A DNA stretch of 64,000 nt, taken from positions 24,888,147 through 24,952,146 of the forward strand of contig CM034243.1 of NCBI GenBank assembly GCA_019916065.1, read 5' to 3'. Of this stretch, positions 24,153-36,649 are shown piece by piece. Position 1 is the first letter of the stretch. The number at the start of each line of letters is the position of its first letter. Origin of the DNA: Vitellaria paradoxa. Taxonomy: Eukaryota > Streptophyta > Magnoliopsida > Ericales > Sapotaceae. The translations under genes were made by a program, and so were the position numbers. The notes below the pieces were generated by a model. It saw only the letters and a list, made by a program, of their open reading frames with translations. It did not search any database and was not told where the DNA came from.

Positions 24153-25042
24153 ATGTCAGATTTAATAGAAAAGTCAGCCACCTTTTAGCCTCAAATTGAG
24201 GCAACAGTGTTCAGTCAAATTGGGAAAAATTTACCAAGCATCCAATCTGTCTATCGCCTGAATGGAAAAATTTATATAAGTGGTCTCAATTGGTTCAAAC
24301 CTTCTTGAAAGGGAAAGGGAAAGGGAAATTGAATCATCTCCTGGGAATAGGTCAGAAAAAGGGAGACCCTAAATTTGATGCCTGGGATGAAGAAGACTCT
24401 ATGGTTATGTCATGGCTGTGGAACTCCATGTTGCTTGAAATTAGCGATACCTTTATGTTCTTACCCACTGCAAAGGACATATGGGAAGCCGCTAAACAAA
24501 CTTATTCTAAAGCCAAAGATGCTGCCAAAATTTTTGAGATCAAGACTAAGATCTGTGGAACTAAACAAGGAGACCGTTCGGTTACAGAATATGCCAATTT
24601 GCTGAAGAATTTATGGCAAGAGATGGATCATTATCGGTGCATCGACATAAAATGTAGTGAAGACGCAATTGCATTGAAGAAATTCATTGAGAAGGAACGT
24701 GTATATGACTTCCTTGCTGGATTAAATACAGAGTATGATCAAGTGAGAGTCCAGATATTGGGGAGGAAAGAATTACCCTCACTCAATGAGGCCATTTCCA
24801 TCATTAATACTGAAGAAAGTCGTAGAGGAGTTATGCTCTACGCAGCACCTATTGAGGGGTCAGCTATGATAAGAAAAAATAAAGACAAGAAGTCCACAAC
24901 CTCTAAAACTACTGGTCCAAAGAGTGGAAAAACAGAAGGCAAGCCTTCTAGCAAGAATGACCTCTGGTGTTCACATTACAAGAAGCCCCATCATACGAAA
25001 GAGCAGTGTTGGAAACTTCATGGAAAACCTCCAAGTTTCTAG
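24153..25042 (+). pseudogene. Copia gag remnant
   Basis: The start codon at 24153 is followed by a stop at 24186-24188 and a frameshift near 24275. From 24290 a long open stretch runs to the stop at 25040, with FLKGKGKGKLNHLLG, AWDEEDSMVMSWLWNSM and YDFLAGLNTEYDQVR typical of plant copia gag. The zinc knuckle near the end reads WCSHYKKPHHTKEQCW: the second Cys position is occupied by Tyr, so zinc binding is probably lost. Confidence 0.9.
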
Positions 25043-25087
25043 TGGAATCAAAATTCCAAAAACAACACTCAGAGAGGCCAGGGATAT

Positions 25088-26728
25088 ATGACACAAACCA
25101 AGGAAGAAGAGCTACAGCCAAACAATGAAAGGGAGAGTATATTCAGCAAAGAAGACATCGGGAAGCTGAAATTGCTCCTTAACTCTTTAGAAAAGGCCTC
25201 AGGTAATTGTTCGTTAGCAAAATCAGGTAACTCTCACTCCTTATATGCTTTAAATGCCTCTAATTCCAAGTTGTCAAATGCCTGGATTATTGATTCTGGA
25301 GCTACAGATCATATGACCCACTCTTCACATAAGTTTATCACGTATCAACCATGTCCTAACAATAGAAAAATCATCATTGCAGATGGGTCCTTAGCCACTG
25401 TTTCGGCACAAGGAGACATTGCTTTAAGTCCATCCATTACTCTTAAAAATGTGCTCCATGTACCCAAGCTATCCAACAACCTTGTGTCTGTGTATCAACT
25501 GTTAAAGGATTTGAACTGTAATATTATTTTTTCTCATAACTCTTGTCTCTTTCAAGACCAAGTTACGAGGAAGACGATTGGACATGCTAGGGCTGAACAT
25601 GGGCTTCACAACCTTGATTTACCTGATGGTGATGTGAAAATTGAGAACAAGCCATTGAAAGTTTCTTTTTTGTCTCATTCAAATAAAGATCAGATCTGGC
25701 TTCAACATTTCCGTTTTGGGCATCTTTCATTTAGTACTCTTAATCTTATGTTTCCAAACTTGTTTAAAAATGTTTAGATAAAAGATTTTCATTGTCAAGT
25801 TTGTGAGTTTGCTAAACATCGTCGTGTTTCTTTTCCTTTGAATAATGAAAGATCCTTTGTTCCATTCTCTTTAATTCATAGTGATATTTGGGGTCCATCT
25901 CATGTTCCTAATATTTCTGGGGCTCATTGGTTTGTCTCCTTTATAGATGATTACACCCGAGTAACTTGGATTTATCTTCTTAAACAGAAATCTGACGTGA
26001 GCAATATTGTCCCCATTTTTCATAACATAATCAAAACTCAGTTTGATGTGGGAATTAAGAGAAGAAGGACAGACAATGCTAGGGATTATTTTAATCAAAC
26101 CTTATCAGCTTACTTTCAAAAAGAAAGCTTTATTCATGAATCCTCATGTGTTGATACACCCCAACAACATGGTGCAGCTGAAAGAAAAAATGGTCACCTC
26201 CTAGCATCTGCTCGAGCCCTTTTATTTCAAAATCATGTTCCAAAGAGTTTTTGGGGGGAAGCTATTCTAACTGCTGCTCACGTAATCAATCGTACTCCTT
26301 CTCAGGTACTTGACTCCAAAAGTCCAATAAATGTTCTAGCTAGGTATTTTCCCAATGTTCACCTTTCTACTAAATTGACTCCTAGAGTATTTGGGTGTGT
26401 TTCCTTTGTTTATGTTCATTCTCATAGTCGGAGTAAATTGGACCCTAGAGCAGTCAAGTGCGTCTTTATAGGATACTCATCTACTCAGAAAGGATACAAG
26501 TGTTACAATCCTACAACAGGCAAAACCTACATTTCTGCCAATGTCACTTTTGCTGAACAAGAGAGCTATTTCTCTAATCCTTGTCTTCAGGGGGAGCTAG
26601 CTGGATTAGAAGACAAGGATTCCTTTTTGAGAGAACCATCTATCCTTGACAAAACTCATTCTAATCAATCTGATCCTACCTCTGACTTTTCACTTCCTAG
26701 TGAACCATCCATTGAACTTTTAGAGTAA
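25088..26728 (+). pseudogene. Copia protease and integrase remnant
   Basis: 25088-25777 contains the aspartic protease active site IDSGATDHM and the GAG-pre-integrase zinc region, ending at a stop at 25775. 25838-26728 contains the integrase core: HSDIWGP, RRTDNARDYF and AAERKNGHL supply the expected D, D, E catalytic residues. The integrase C-terminal region (KLDPRAVKCVFIGYSSTQKG) follows and stops at 26726. Confidence 0.92.
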
Positions 26729-26773
26729 ACAATTTCTCCTGTCACAAAACCATTACAGGTATACTCAAGGAGA

Positions 26774-28543
26774 GTGAAGTCGGTGGACAATCCTGTGCAT
26801 GTTCAAGAGTTTGACCCTTCATTTGGGACTGAGGTAAGCCCTTCTATTGAAATTTCTCCATTTGTTTCTGATTTAGACCTACCTATAGCTACAAGAAAGG
26901 GTGTGAGAAAATGTACCCAACATCCTTTGGCTAAGTTTGTGTCATTTGAAAGGTTATCCGTGTCACATAGAAGCTTCCTCACCCATTTGAACTCTGTAGC
27001 TATTCCACAATCTTTATCCGAAGCACTTGGCAAGGAGAAATGGAGACAAGCTATGAGAGTGGAGATGGAGGCTTTAGAGAAAAATAAAACATGGGAACTA
27101 GTGGAGTTACCAGCCGGAAAGAGACCGGTATGATGCAAATGGGTCTTCATAGTGAAGTACAATTCAGATGGATCCATTGAAAGATATAAAGCAAGACTAG
27201 TAGCTAAAGGGTATACTCAGACATATGGAGTGGATTATCAAGAAACTTTTGCACCGGTGGCAAAGATGAACACTATAAGAGTATTACTATCCTTAGCTGC
27301 AAATTATGACTGGCCCTTACACCAATTTGATGTGAAGAATGCTTTTCTACATGGAGATCTTGAAGAAGAAATCTATATGGAGATTTCACCTGGCTTTGGA
27401 GTGAATAAAAGAGAAGGTAAGGTGTGTAAGCTGAAAAAGGACTTATATGGGCTTAAGCAGTCTCCCCGAGCATAGTTTGGAAGGTTTACTAAGGCAATGC
27501 AGAAGAGGAGGTATAAGCAGAGCGAAGGTGACCATACACTATTAATCAAACATTCAGTTACAAGGGGAGTCACAGCTGTGATCGTCTATATTGATGACAT
27601 TATTGTAACCAGAGATGATGCAGAAGAAAGAGAAGCTCTTCGAAAATATTTGGCAGAGGAGTTTGAAATTAAGGACCTTGGGAAGTTGAAATATTTCCTA
27701 CGAATTGAAGTGGCTTGGTCCAAAGAAGGAATTTGCATTTCACAGCAAAAGCATATTTTAGATCTCTTGGAAGAAACAGGCAAGTTGGGATGTAGACCAT
27801 CAAATACCCCGATTGAGCCTAATCACAAACTTGGGGAATGCATAGAAAGTGAACCCGTGGACAAAGGCATGTATCAACGCCTAGTGGGAAAACTAATTTA
27901 TTTGTCTTACACACAGCCAGACATAGCCTACGCTGTAAGTGTTGTAAGTCAGTTCATGCAAAATCCCAAGAAAGTTCATCTTCATGCAGTGGACTGAATA
28001 TTATAATATTTGAAAGGCAATGCAGGTAGAGGAATTCTTTTCAAGAAGGGCAAAAGGATGGAAATAGAAGCTTACACAGATGCAGATTATGCTGGGTCAG
28101 TCACAGACTGCAGGTCAACATCTGGGTATCTCATCTTCCTCGGTGGTAATCTAGTAACTTGGAGAAGCAAGAAACAACCTGTTGTGGCAATATCAAGTAC
28201 TGAGGCAGAATTTCGCTCAATGGCTCTGGGAATTTGTGAGATACTATGGATCAAAATTATTCTGGAAGATTTGAGGATTAGATGGGAGACACCTATGAAG
28301 CTTTATTGTGATAATAAATCTACAATCAACATAGCTCATAATCTAGTCCAACACGACAAAACTAAACACATGGAAGTGGATAGACATTTCATAAAGGAGA
28401 AACTTGACAGTGGCCTTATATGCACTCCTTATATTCCTACAGAAGATCAATTAGCCGATGTTTTGACTAAGGGTTTGTCAAGTTCGATTTCTCAGAAGAT
28501 CACAAGCAAGCTGGGATTGGAAAATATCTATTCTCCAGCTTGA
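26774..28543 (+). pseudogene. Copia reverse transcriptase and RNase H remnant
   Basis: Stops at 27131, 27473, 27995 and 28004 split the frame. Reverse-transcriptase signatures are [49 protein letters not shown] and the YIDDIIV catalytic box near 27587. RNase H catalytic regions AYTDADYAG, SSTEAEF and YCDNKS are present, with the KHMEVDRHFIKEK and DVLTKG C-terminal signatures, ending at 28543. Confidence 0.93.
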
Positions 28544-28550
28544 GAGAGAG

Positions 28551-28779
28551 TGTTGGTATTCTAATTGGATTTGACTAGAGGATTTGTCGGAACTGATTTC
28601 CTGCAATTAATGCCTTGTAATTAGTTGTAACTGATTTCCTGTAATTGATTGATACCACCATAAAGTTGATTGGTAGAATTATAGGGATTTACCATAAATA
28701 GGAGATTGTCTTTCACTATAAATAGGATATGTAACAACACAAATTATGTAGAATAAGAAGAATTCTCATTTTTTCTTCA
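28551..28779 (+). repeat. 3' LTR of the plus-strand copia element
   Basis: 229 bp. It differs from the 5' LTR at three positions seen by eye (GACTGG/GACTAG, TGTAGG/TGTCGG, CTATAA/CTGTAA). It is preceded by GAGAGAGAG, the likely polypurine tract. Confidence 0.95.
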
Positions 28780-29329
28780 CATGATATCATCATTCATAAT
28801 AGTAGCATGATAAGACACACTTATGTTCCTTGTTATAATAAGCACTTGTAATTTTGTGCTCACTCCCCTATAGACTTATTTGCAGGTTCTAATCTAGATT
28901 TGCATGCTGGACCCACGGATTGGGAGACTTAGTTCTCCATTGTTATGTTGTTTTATTTTTGGAATACCATTCTTTTAGAGCTTGGGTTTGAGGAAATGAT
29001 GTAATCTTATTCTTTTGTGCCTCCATGGTTGGCAGAATGTATAGATTATTCTTATCTCCATTTTAGTGGGTTATATGGGCCAGCTGAGCCCAATATATTT
29101 TACTTTGAATCACTGTGCCCAACTGGTGGCTGAGGTTTTACTTATTTTGGGCTGGTTTACTTTAATTACCTTATTCCAGATTGTGTATGGCTCTGATGTA
29201 TGGGACATGGTATATACATGATGTGTTGGATGATTTAGGTCATGTTCCCAAGTCACAAAAATTCAGAGCAAGACAAAATTTCTTCATTGACTGAGCAAAA
29301 CGATGTTAATCATTGTCAATAAACTCAAA

Positions 29330-30960
29330 CTACGTTGCAATTGTATTTATCAAGGAAAAAAAAATGATTCCTATAAATAAATATGAACAATTTACATGTA
29401 CAATGATGTAACCTTATTTTCAGAAGTGACGTAATCTTATTTTCGAAAGTGATGTAGTCAGGCTAAATTACAAAATTGAATCATATGCTAATTGTGTGCA
29501 ATATATCATGTTGGAGGTGGGATTGAAAGTGAATAATATTAACAGCAAAAACATTAATGCATTAGCGATGAACTGATCAATGTGGTCTTAGTAGGGAACT
29601 TATTGCTGGATTGTATGCGCCGTACAAGCCGCTTGTACATTTGGCAAATTATTGATAAATATTCTTTCCTTTTTACATACATATTTTCTATTATAGCGAT
29701 TATATGGATGCATGAGAGGTGTCAGGACTAAGCAATACACTTAAAGTGGATATCATGTATAAGTGTTATTCACACATACAAATACACACATACAAAGAGA
29801 TGAGCTCACCAGTCACTTATGTTTTGACTTTTAGTTCATAGTCCCAGTAAGCCTAGTCAACTCACTCGGATGGCTATTATACAATGATCTCTATTTATGG
29901 GATGATTAATCTCGACCATTTAAGTAGTGTCTCAAGATCAGTTGTATTAGTGAGCTAAGAGTACACTAAACTAGATCACGAGTAAATACATTATCACAGC
30001 TGCCAATGACTATATCATTCCTGACATAGCCATTAGTTGTAAAGCAAGTCCTATTAAAGTTCTTAATAGCGTATCCTTTAACTTATCAATGAGTGAGGCT
30101 TCTATATGGTTAATATCTCGATATCTTGGACATGCATTGTTGGGGTTTAGGAACTTACAATTTCAAGATCGTTATCATACTCATTCAAGTAAGGTATTCC
30201 CTTGATTCAATCTACATTATGATCACTGAACACATGTAGGATTTTTCTTATACATATATATGACAAAGTATTATTTATTTCCAAAAAGAGCTTTTAAGAA
30301 ATAAATAATCAGTTATTAGAGATTATCGAATTGTTTTCCTAACTCAATGTTTATTTACGAATACCGATTTGCCGGGACTGGTCTTTATGGAAACAAATAG
30401 GAAAAGAGCATCGTCATAATTTCCTAACTAGGAGTTTAGCTATCATTATTTAGAGGAGTTGATGGTGATGCCAAGGATTACTCTATTCATTCAAGGCTAA
30501 TGTGCAATTAGAGGAATCCTTGTTACTGTGGAAAAGGGAATCCTTGTTATGACGCCTATATAAAGCACCACATGAAAGGGTTGGCCATGTCATTCCATTC
30601 CTAATAGACTACTCAGCTATAGAGAAAAAGGAGTGAATTTAGTTTTTGAGTCCCACTACTCATCACCTAAATCTTAGCATGATTAAGGAAGAAGATTTCT
30701 AGGTCTTTGGAGCTTGCCTGAAGATCGAGGATCAAACTTTTCTCATTGCTCAAGGTGTGCAACCACGACTTACAAGATGAATATCTTATTCTTATCCTAT
30801 AGATCAATGAATAATCATGAGATAGAAATTTTTTAAATTGTTTTTCCGGTACGGTTCTTGTTCTAGAACATTCACATAAAGAATGCTTTGTGTGAAAAAA
30901 TTTCCAACCTGATGAAGCCAGGTTTTCCCCTGGATATAGTAAATCCAAAAGCAATTATAT
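29330..30960. other. Gene-free stretch with LTR-like features
   Basis: No coding domain is visible. 29720-30650 reads like a decayed LTR or short retroelement in plus orientation: there is a TATA-like string CTATATAAAGC near 30556 followed by about 100 bp of leader-like sequence. No paired LTR or target duplication was found. Confidence 0.3.
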
Positions 30961-31015
30961 TTCAAGAGAACAAAAAAGCAGCAGTAATGTAACTATTTAG
31001 TAGTTCTTGCTAATC

Positions 31016-34000
31016 CTAAACTAAAGTCAGCAAGCGGTTTCTGGAAATACAGCAATTAAGTCAAATTGTAAATGAGAAATAAAATACCTTTTGTATCTCT
31101 TTTTTGAACCACATGGGCAGAGCGCATTCCTACTTATCTGCCCACTCTTAGCTAAGTTTGACTGGGCAAGATCCAGTGGTGTCGAACCCATCAGTTTTTG
31201 GACCTACAGAACATAAATACCATTATTGATAGGTAAATAACTCTCTAACATTAGTTTATGTAAGGAATGAAGCAAAATGTCTATACAGATTACATGACCA
31301 GGTTTTTCAGTTGTTCACAAACTTAAGAGAAAGACAACAGGCGGTGTCAAATTATTTGAACTATCAACTGTACCAAAGAAATGAATAACTGAATTGCAGT
31401 GATGCTCATTAAAACCATGTTAAGTGCCTGAGCATGGTCCATGATCTCATTTCTTATCCAATAAATAGACAGCATAAAAATTAATTAAAATAAAAACTCA
31501 TTTAAAGTTATCCAAAACATCATTTATATTTCCCTTATTTTCATAACCTTAACACTGTTTTTCTTTTTTATTATTTTTGAATGAAATGCTGCAGCATGAA
31601 GCAAATCCTGTTATTATGTAGAAATATAGATGGCCTAAGCATTTCAAAACAAAAGCATAGCATTTCTTTTAGATATTCTAATCGGCTTTCACTAAACTGA
31701 ATGCAATTTAGGATCTGTTTGGCACGATGTAAAATGCTGAAAATCTCTGAAAACTTCTAAAAGTTATTCACTTTTTATTTCTCTGCATGAATTACAAACC
31801 TACAAATTATCTCAAATTATTTCACTTTTTGTCACTCCAAAGACCCCTTAACCAGGTTCTAACCAGATTAACCAACGACCATAATAATACAAATCAAGCT
31901 AACGATACTCAGCATGCATTTTTTCACTTTTGAGTTCCATGGTATAAGGGAAAAGGAATTTACATAAAAAAAAAAAAAAAAAATTGGAAAAAAAAAAAAT
32001 ACGATGGATTATTAAGACATATAGTTCCATCAGTAAATTTAGAAAAGATTATGCAACGCTACTCTAGGATGAAACAAAATGTAGCAAAAATGTGATTGTT
32101 TGGCATGTATCCTCAAGGCTGAAAAACCCCAATAAATAGCATGTCATGTTTGCCCCAAATCCAACCAAGCTCCAGCGTCCTACATTCCTCTGTTGTCATG
32201 AACTCCCAGAATCATAAAATACGAACTCCCAAATCTTTTCTTCTTCAAACTTTTTTTTTTTTTTTTTTTTGGGTGTTAACTCAGAGAATCACCATTCAGC
32301 AAAGACTTTCCTTTTTTTCTTCTTACGTGTAAACCTTGGTGGCCTGTAGCAATCTGAACTGGGGATCGAAGGGAAGCCCCATGTACCTTGCACTTAATCT
32401 GAACTCACGGACCATTTGAGTTACCCCTTGGGGCTTACAAACCCCCAAATCTTTGGAGTAAACTTTTTCTACTAACAGATTAAACTCTAATGATTATAAA
32501 ACGACAGTTATAGCACCAAGCCAACAAAGACATGAGAACACAGGTCACAAATGCCTATACACACATGCCACTTATCCTTAATTAACTAGATTTAGAAACA
32601 ACTCAAACAACAGAATTGAACTTTTCTGTAAGTTGCATGTATAATTCATCAAACCATTTCACTTTATAAAAACTAAAATGGAAATCAAGAAATAATCCCA
32701 CATGATTCCAAATGACTCTTATCGTCCATAAATAACAATCTCAGGATCCTAACGTCTACAACAAAGAAGCCCAATCAACAAATAGAATTAGATATATAAT
32801 TCAAAGAATGATACCTCCGCTAAGTTCTTTGGCATTGGTTTTCCCTCTTCCTTCATCTTCTCAATTTTTTTATGTGCTTCTTTAGCCCAAATAAACTTTG
32901 CTAAGGTGTTCTCAACATCAACTATTGTGCAGTTACAATGCTTTGCTGCTTCTTGCTTTTGACTTGTTTGGAGATTCTGCAATCAATCAATGAGAAAAGA
33001 TAAACCAACTGGCAAGAACAAGGAAAACAACTTTCAACATATATAGTCTTCAACTTCATATTTATACTTTCCGTTAATACTTAATTACTTTTGCAGCAGA
33101 CTCAACTTGTCTCGTTTTTATGTATAAATATAAATCACTTGGCCTAGACTGTGCATAATTCAAAATTTATGAGTTAGTCACAAAAATTTAAAGAAGGAAT
33201 CATGGAGAATTGATGAGGAAAAACAGATGTGGTAGAAGATATGCGTGACAAGGAAATCGAAGGATGGATTGCTATTTCATAATTACTTTGTTTTGTAGTG
33301 CCTAATAACAGATTACTGAGTCATAAACTCTGGGAACACTAGTCAACAAAAGCCAAGATCAAAATCATGAAACAAAATAATAACGCAGGTTAACCTATAG
33401 AAGGATTACTTGTCAATTCATAACAATTCAGAATATTTCCATAAGTACCCCATGAATTCAGGATATTGAGGAGTAATTCTGATGCCCCAAATATATCATA
33501 TAAGTGGGGTCTCTCATGTATTAAAACGAACAACTACATAAATCAATTGGGTCTTCCTGTATGCTCACTATTCTACAGTTACTGCCACCTATTTCATGGA
33601 ATCTTACTCTCTTTTTCTTAAAATATGTAAGCTATGTATGATTATTCATGGGTAAGCTAACACACACACACACACATATGGATTAATCAATTTTAACCTC
33701 CATTAAATTTTGCAAAATAAATAAGTAATTGCACATAACAGGAGAAGGGGGAAAAAAGGGAGGAATGAACGAAAGAAACAATGACAATTGAAAATAAACC
33801 TCTCCAGTAGGATCAAAACCTCCAAGGTATCGAATGATGGACTCCTGCTTCTCGAAAGCGTCAGCAAAGGTGGCTTCGCTGCTTCGGCCCACTATATACT
33901 GTTTGAAAGTCCCTAACTTTCTGGCATTCTTCAGCTCATCCGCAAACCCTTGACAAAAATAATCACCAATTACAATTTGATATATATATATATAATATAT

Positions 34001-34282
34001 ATCAAAAGGGGAGCTTTAAGAGAGCAGTGGGTGCTTACGAAGGAGAGTGAAGGATTGGGAAGTGGTGGCCTGGGAAGCGTCGTCTTGGGAGGTGGGCTTT
34101 TTACCGGTGAAGACCCCTTTGACCTTGTCCATCCACGACCCATCAAGCTGCGTCGTCGAGAAGATCCAACGCCGCTGCCGCCATGTACTGTAACTTGACC
34201 ACGCATCAATGGATGAAGATGAAGAAGAAGACGACGACGAGGGGAAGAAGAAGAAGAGGATTCGTTGACGACCCATCGCCAC
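31016..34282 (-). CDS. Probable mitochondrial protein with partial SEC-C motif, five exons
   Basis: Exons on the minus strand: 34282-34039, 33948-33800, 32976-32815, 31203-31088, 31040-31016, all with GT-AG junctions and a consistent frame, 696 nt, 231 residues. The first exon has a serine tract followed by an Arg/Trp-rich stretch (STWRQRRWIFSTTQ) that looks like a mitochondrial presequence. The middle is charged and helical (KFIWAKEAHKKIEKMKEEGK). The C-terminus contains NALCPCGSKKRYKR (residues 211-224), the first half of a SEC-C zinc-binding motif as in the SecA tail; the usual two closing Cys are absent because the last exon adds only NRLLTLV. A read-through of the fourth donor would give a different tail, also without the Cys pair. 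I do not recognise a characterised homologue. The 1.6-kb third intron holds poly(A)/poly(T) tracts and a SINE-like fragment. Confidence 0.72.
31710..31850. repeat. AT-rich dispersed repeat, one of three local copies
   Basis: The pattern AAAATGCTGAAAAT..CTTCT..AGTTATTCACTTTTT..ACAAATTAT resembles stretches at about 34435-34550 and 34625-34740, which suggests a small non-autonomous transposon family. Confidence 0.35.
32248..32470 (-). repeat. SINE-like fragment in intron 3 of the SEC-C gene
   Basis: A T tract (about 32250-32271) is followed by GGGTGTTAACTCAGAG and, further on, CTGAACTGGGGATCGAAGGG and CCATTTGAGTTACCCCTTGG. The reverse complement contains a B-box-like CTTCGATCCCC. It shares a 16-20-bp string with the fragment at 19075-19205. 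Confidence 0.35.
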
Positions 34283-34860
34283 AGTTACGTTTTCGTGCCT
34301 TGTTATGGCGTTCGGCCTGACGGATGGATTACCGCAGGGTTTATTTAGGGGTTCTCCGAGACCAGCGTAACTAGCTCAAGAACTGGAGTTTATCCACTTG
34401 ATTATGGGCTAAGTCTCATGGAGTGTGATAGATCCATTCGTGCTGAAAAATTTTTCAGAACTTCTGAAAATTTTGAAAAAATTTATTCACTTTATACTTC
34501 GTACAAATTTATAAATTATTTTAAATTATTTTATTATAAACGTCCTCATAATATTAAATATTTAAAAAAAAAGAAAAATAATTATTTTTATACTCTTCTA
34601 CTTTGAATAAAATTTATTTACATTTAAAAGTGCGTTTGCTGCACTAAAAATGTTAAAAATATCTAAAAATTATTATTTTTTATCTCTTTGTATAAATTAC
34701 GAATTCACAAATTATTTCATTTTTAATTTACTTTTTTATTTCAAATGCTTCTTTATTATACATTAATGTCTTTTATACTCGCGAATAAAGTACAACAATA
34801 AATAGAACCTTTTTTTTAACAAAGCATGCAATGCACGTTTACAAAAAAAAAAAAAAAAAA
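34283..34860. other. Upstream region of the SEC-C gene with two AT-rich repeat copies
   Basis: 34283-34420 is the likely promoter of the minus-strand gene. 34435-34550 and 34625-34740 are related AT-rich copies of the repeat seen at 31710-31850. Confidence 0.35.
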
Positions 34861-34882
34861 AGGAAGAAACTTAAATGTCCTT

Positions 34883-35160
34883 CTAATAGAGGCACCAGCG
34901 GCCGTATGTAAAATACATCTCAATAGGCTTGGGAGGACTTGAACCAAAACGAACTTGGTCAGGAAATGTGCCAGAGGGCAAGTCAGTGGTAAGAATGGTC
35001 GGGTTTATGCTGAAATTAATCGTAGCGGTGACAAAATCAAAAGACGGACGATCTAGTTCTCCTATTGCAGTCACAGCTGACTACAAGGTGGCAGGGAAGC
35101 ACCAAGGCTGGCCACCAAAGTTTAAGCTTCAATTAAGTGAATACGTTGAACCAGTAAACT
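34883..35160 (-). pseudogene. Unidentified coding-like fragment
   Basis: The minus strand has a 63-codon frame (34883-35074) with DRPSFDFVTATINFSINPTI and PPKPIEMYFTYGRW, whose composition looks like real protein. Upstream on the same strand, to about 35160, there are stops. A poly(A)-rich run lies beside it at 34843-34861. I cannot name the family; it may be a relic of a processed copy. Confidence 0.25.
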
Positions 35161-35234
35161 CAACGAGTACTTGGGAGGGTTTAATTTGTTAAATCAATGG
35201 CATTTCGGGATTTAAAAGCCAAAGAACTCTGGTT

Positions 35235-35770
35235 CTAATTTGTGAAGGGCATTTTGAGTTTTAAAGAAGTTTAAAAAACTTCAACAAACTTAAAAAGTTT
35301 TAACTTTTTCAAATTTCAAAAAATTCTAACATTTTCAAAAAAATTTTGTCAAAATCTACTAGAACAAAACATTTTAATGAAAAATCTTGAAAACTTTTGA
35401 AGTTTTGTGAAACTTTTTGATACAAATGTTAGTCTAGCTTTTAAAAAAAAAAAAGACATCAAAATCCGTTAAAACAAACTGTTATAGTGCATTCCAACGA
35501 ATTTTGGTAGATTTATTAAAAAGTTATATTAACATTTGTATCAAAAAGTTTCATAAAATTCCAAAAATATTCAAGATTCTCCATTAAAATTTTATCATGT
35601 GTCATTTTATATAATTTTAAACAATTTTATATAAAATCAAATACAAACATCCAACCATTATTTCAAAATAATTTTTTACAAATAATTGTTTACACTCAAA
35701 ATTCCAAAAAATTTCACTTTTGTTAACTTTTAGAGTTTCTATTTTTTTTTTTTTTTAACATTCCAAATGG
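35235..35770. repeat. Foldback or MITE-like element
   Basis: Arms at about 35365-35432 and 35528-35600 are inverted relatives: AAACTTTTTGATACAAATGTTA on the left and its reverse complement on the right, with flanking similarity to AATCTTGAA. Ends read GGGCATTTTGAG and CCAAATGGCC. No target duplication was resolved. Confidence 0.5.
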
Positions 35771-36645
35771 CCTCATATTGTGGGTTTTGCATAGAACTAT
35801 GATTCATTAATTGTGGATTTTTCACAAGATTGAGAGAATCATTGATTATTTCATTAGAACTAGCTCTGTGGTTACTGGTGTTTACACATGAGTAATGCTA
35901 AGATAGGCGACCCATTGGGAAGTGCTCACATTGCACCTAACTAGCTTAAAGTCGATAGTATTGTATAGTAGAGGTATGAGTCTTTACAAATAGTATCAGA
36001 TGCAATGTCTAGTCAAATCTTTAGGATAATCAAATATGTAAAGCCACACATGGGCGTACGTCAAGCAAGTGGAGAGTGTGACAAACGATATTGATGTGGG
36101 TAGTCACTAACTTTGTCTTAATAAAATATTTATTTATATAAAATTAATGTAATTTAATCTTGTAAAATATTTATTGTTTAATAATAATTAATTTTAATAA
36201 TTATATAATAAATGATTATATTTAAAAATTAATTTTGTTTACAAATCATTTTAATATTAATTAAAGCCAGAATTAATATATATAAACTTCCAATCCTTTC
36301 AATAGCATGTATTTTTGGAAATGTGCCACAAGAAAAAGATGATGGCAAGTGGTAGAGAAATCACCATATCAGTTGCATTTGCTATTGCTTGGCATTAATC
36401 AGTAAATATATAAGCTTTGGAGTTTGGTGGCTGATAACCCCGTTGCCTCCAAGAATGTTTCAACCAGCCAAATGAATGTCTCGATCATCTCATCTATGTG
36501 GTTTAACCCTTGTGTTTTCTTTTTTTTTTTAATTTTTGCCTATTTTTTTTTCAGTCGTCATTTTTTTCCCTCCGAAATAAAACAAGAATTACGTTTGATA
36601 ATACAAATTTGTGCTACAGTAACTAACTTTATCCTTAAAAAAATT
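35770..36645. other. AT-rich intergenic stretch
   Basis: No gene, RNA or clear element boundary was seen. 36110-36260 is loosely similar to the AT-rich B3 upstream sequence that follows. Confidence 0.4.
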
Positions 36646-36649
36646 AATT

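Larger units (their letters stand above)
23690..28779 (+). mobile_element. Full-length but inactive Ty1/copia retrotransposon
   Basis: LTRs of 229 bp are at 23690-23918 and 28551-28779, starting TGTTGG and ending TTCTTCA. Target duplications CATGA are at 23685-23689 and 28780-28784. The primer-binding site TGGTATCAGAGC follows the 5' LTR at 23919-23930. gag, protease, integrase, reverse transcriptase and RNase H follow in the usual copia order. The LTRs differ at only three sites by eye, yet the interior carries eight in-frame stops and at least one frameshift. Confidence 0.96.
23200..29250 (+). repeat. Older LTR remnant interrupted by the second copia element
   Basis: The left part (about 23200-23689) and the right part (28785 to about 29250) align with the inverted remnant at 15290-16260 and are separated exactly by a copia insertion with its CATGA duplication. 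The right part has the GTGCTCACTCCCCTATAGAC-type motif common near the ends of plant Ty3-like LTRs. Outer boundaries are approximate. Confidence 0.5.

Noticed and set aside
33660..33676. Short AC/TA simple repeats (also near 1366, 15680, 33980)
   Set aside because: Ordinary microsatellites without context that makes them notable.
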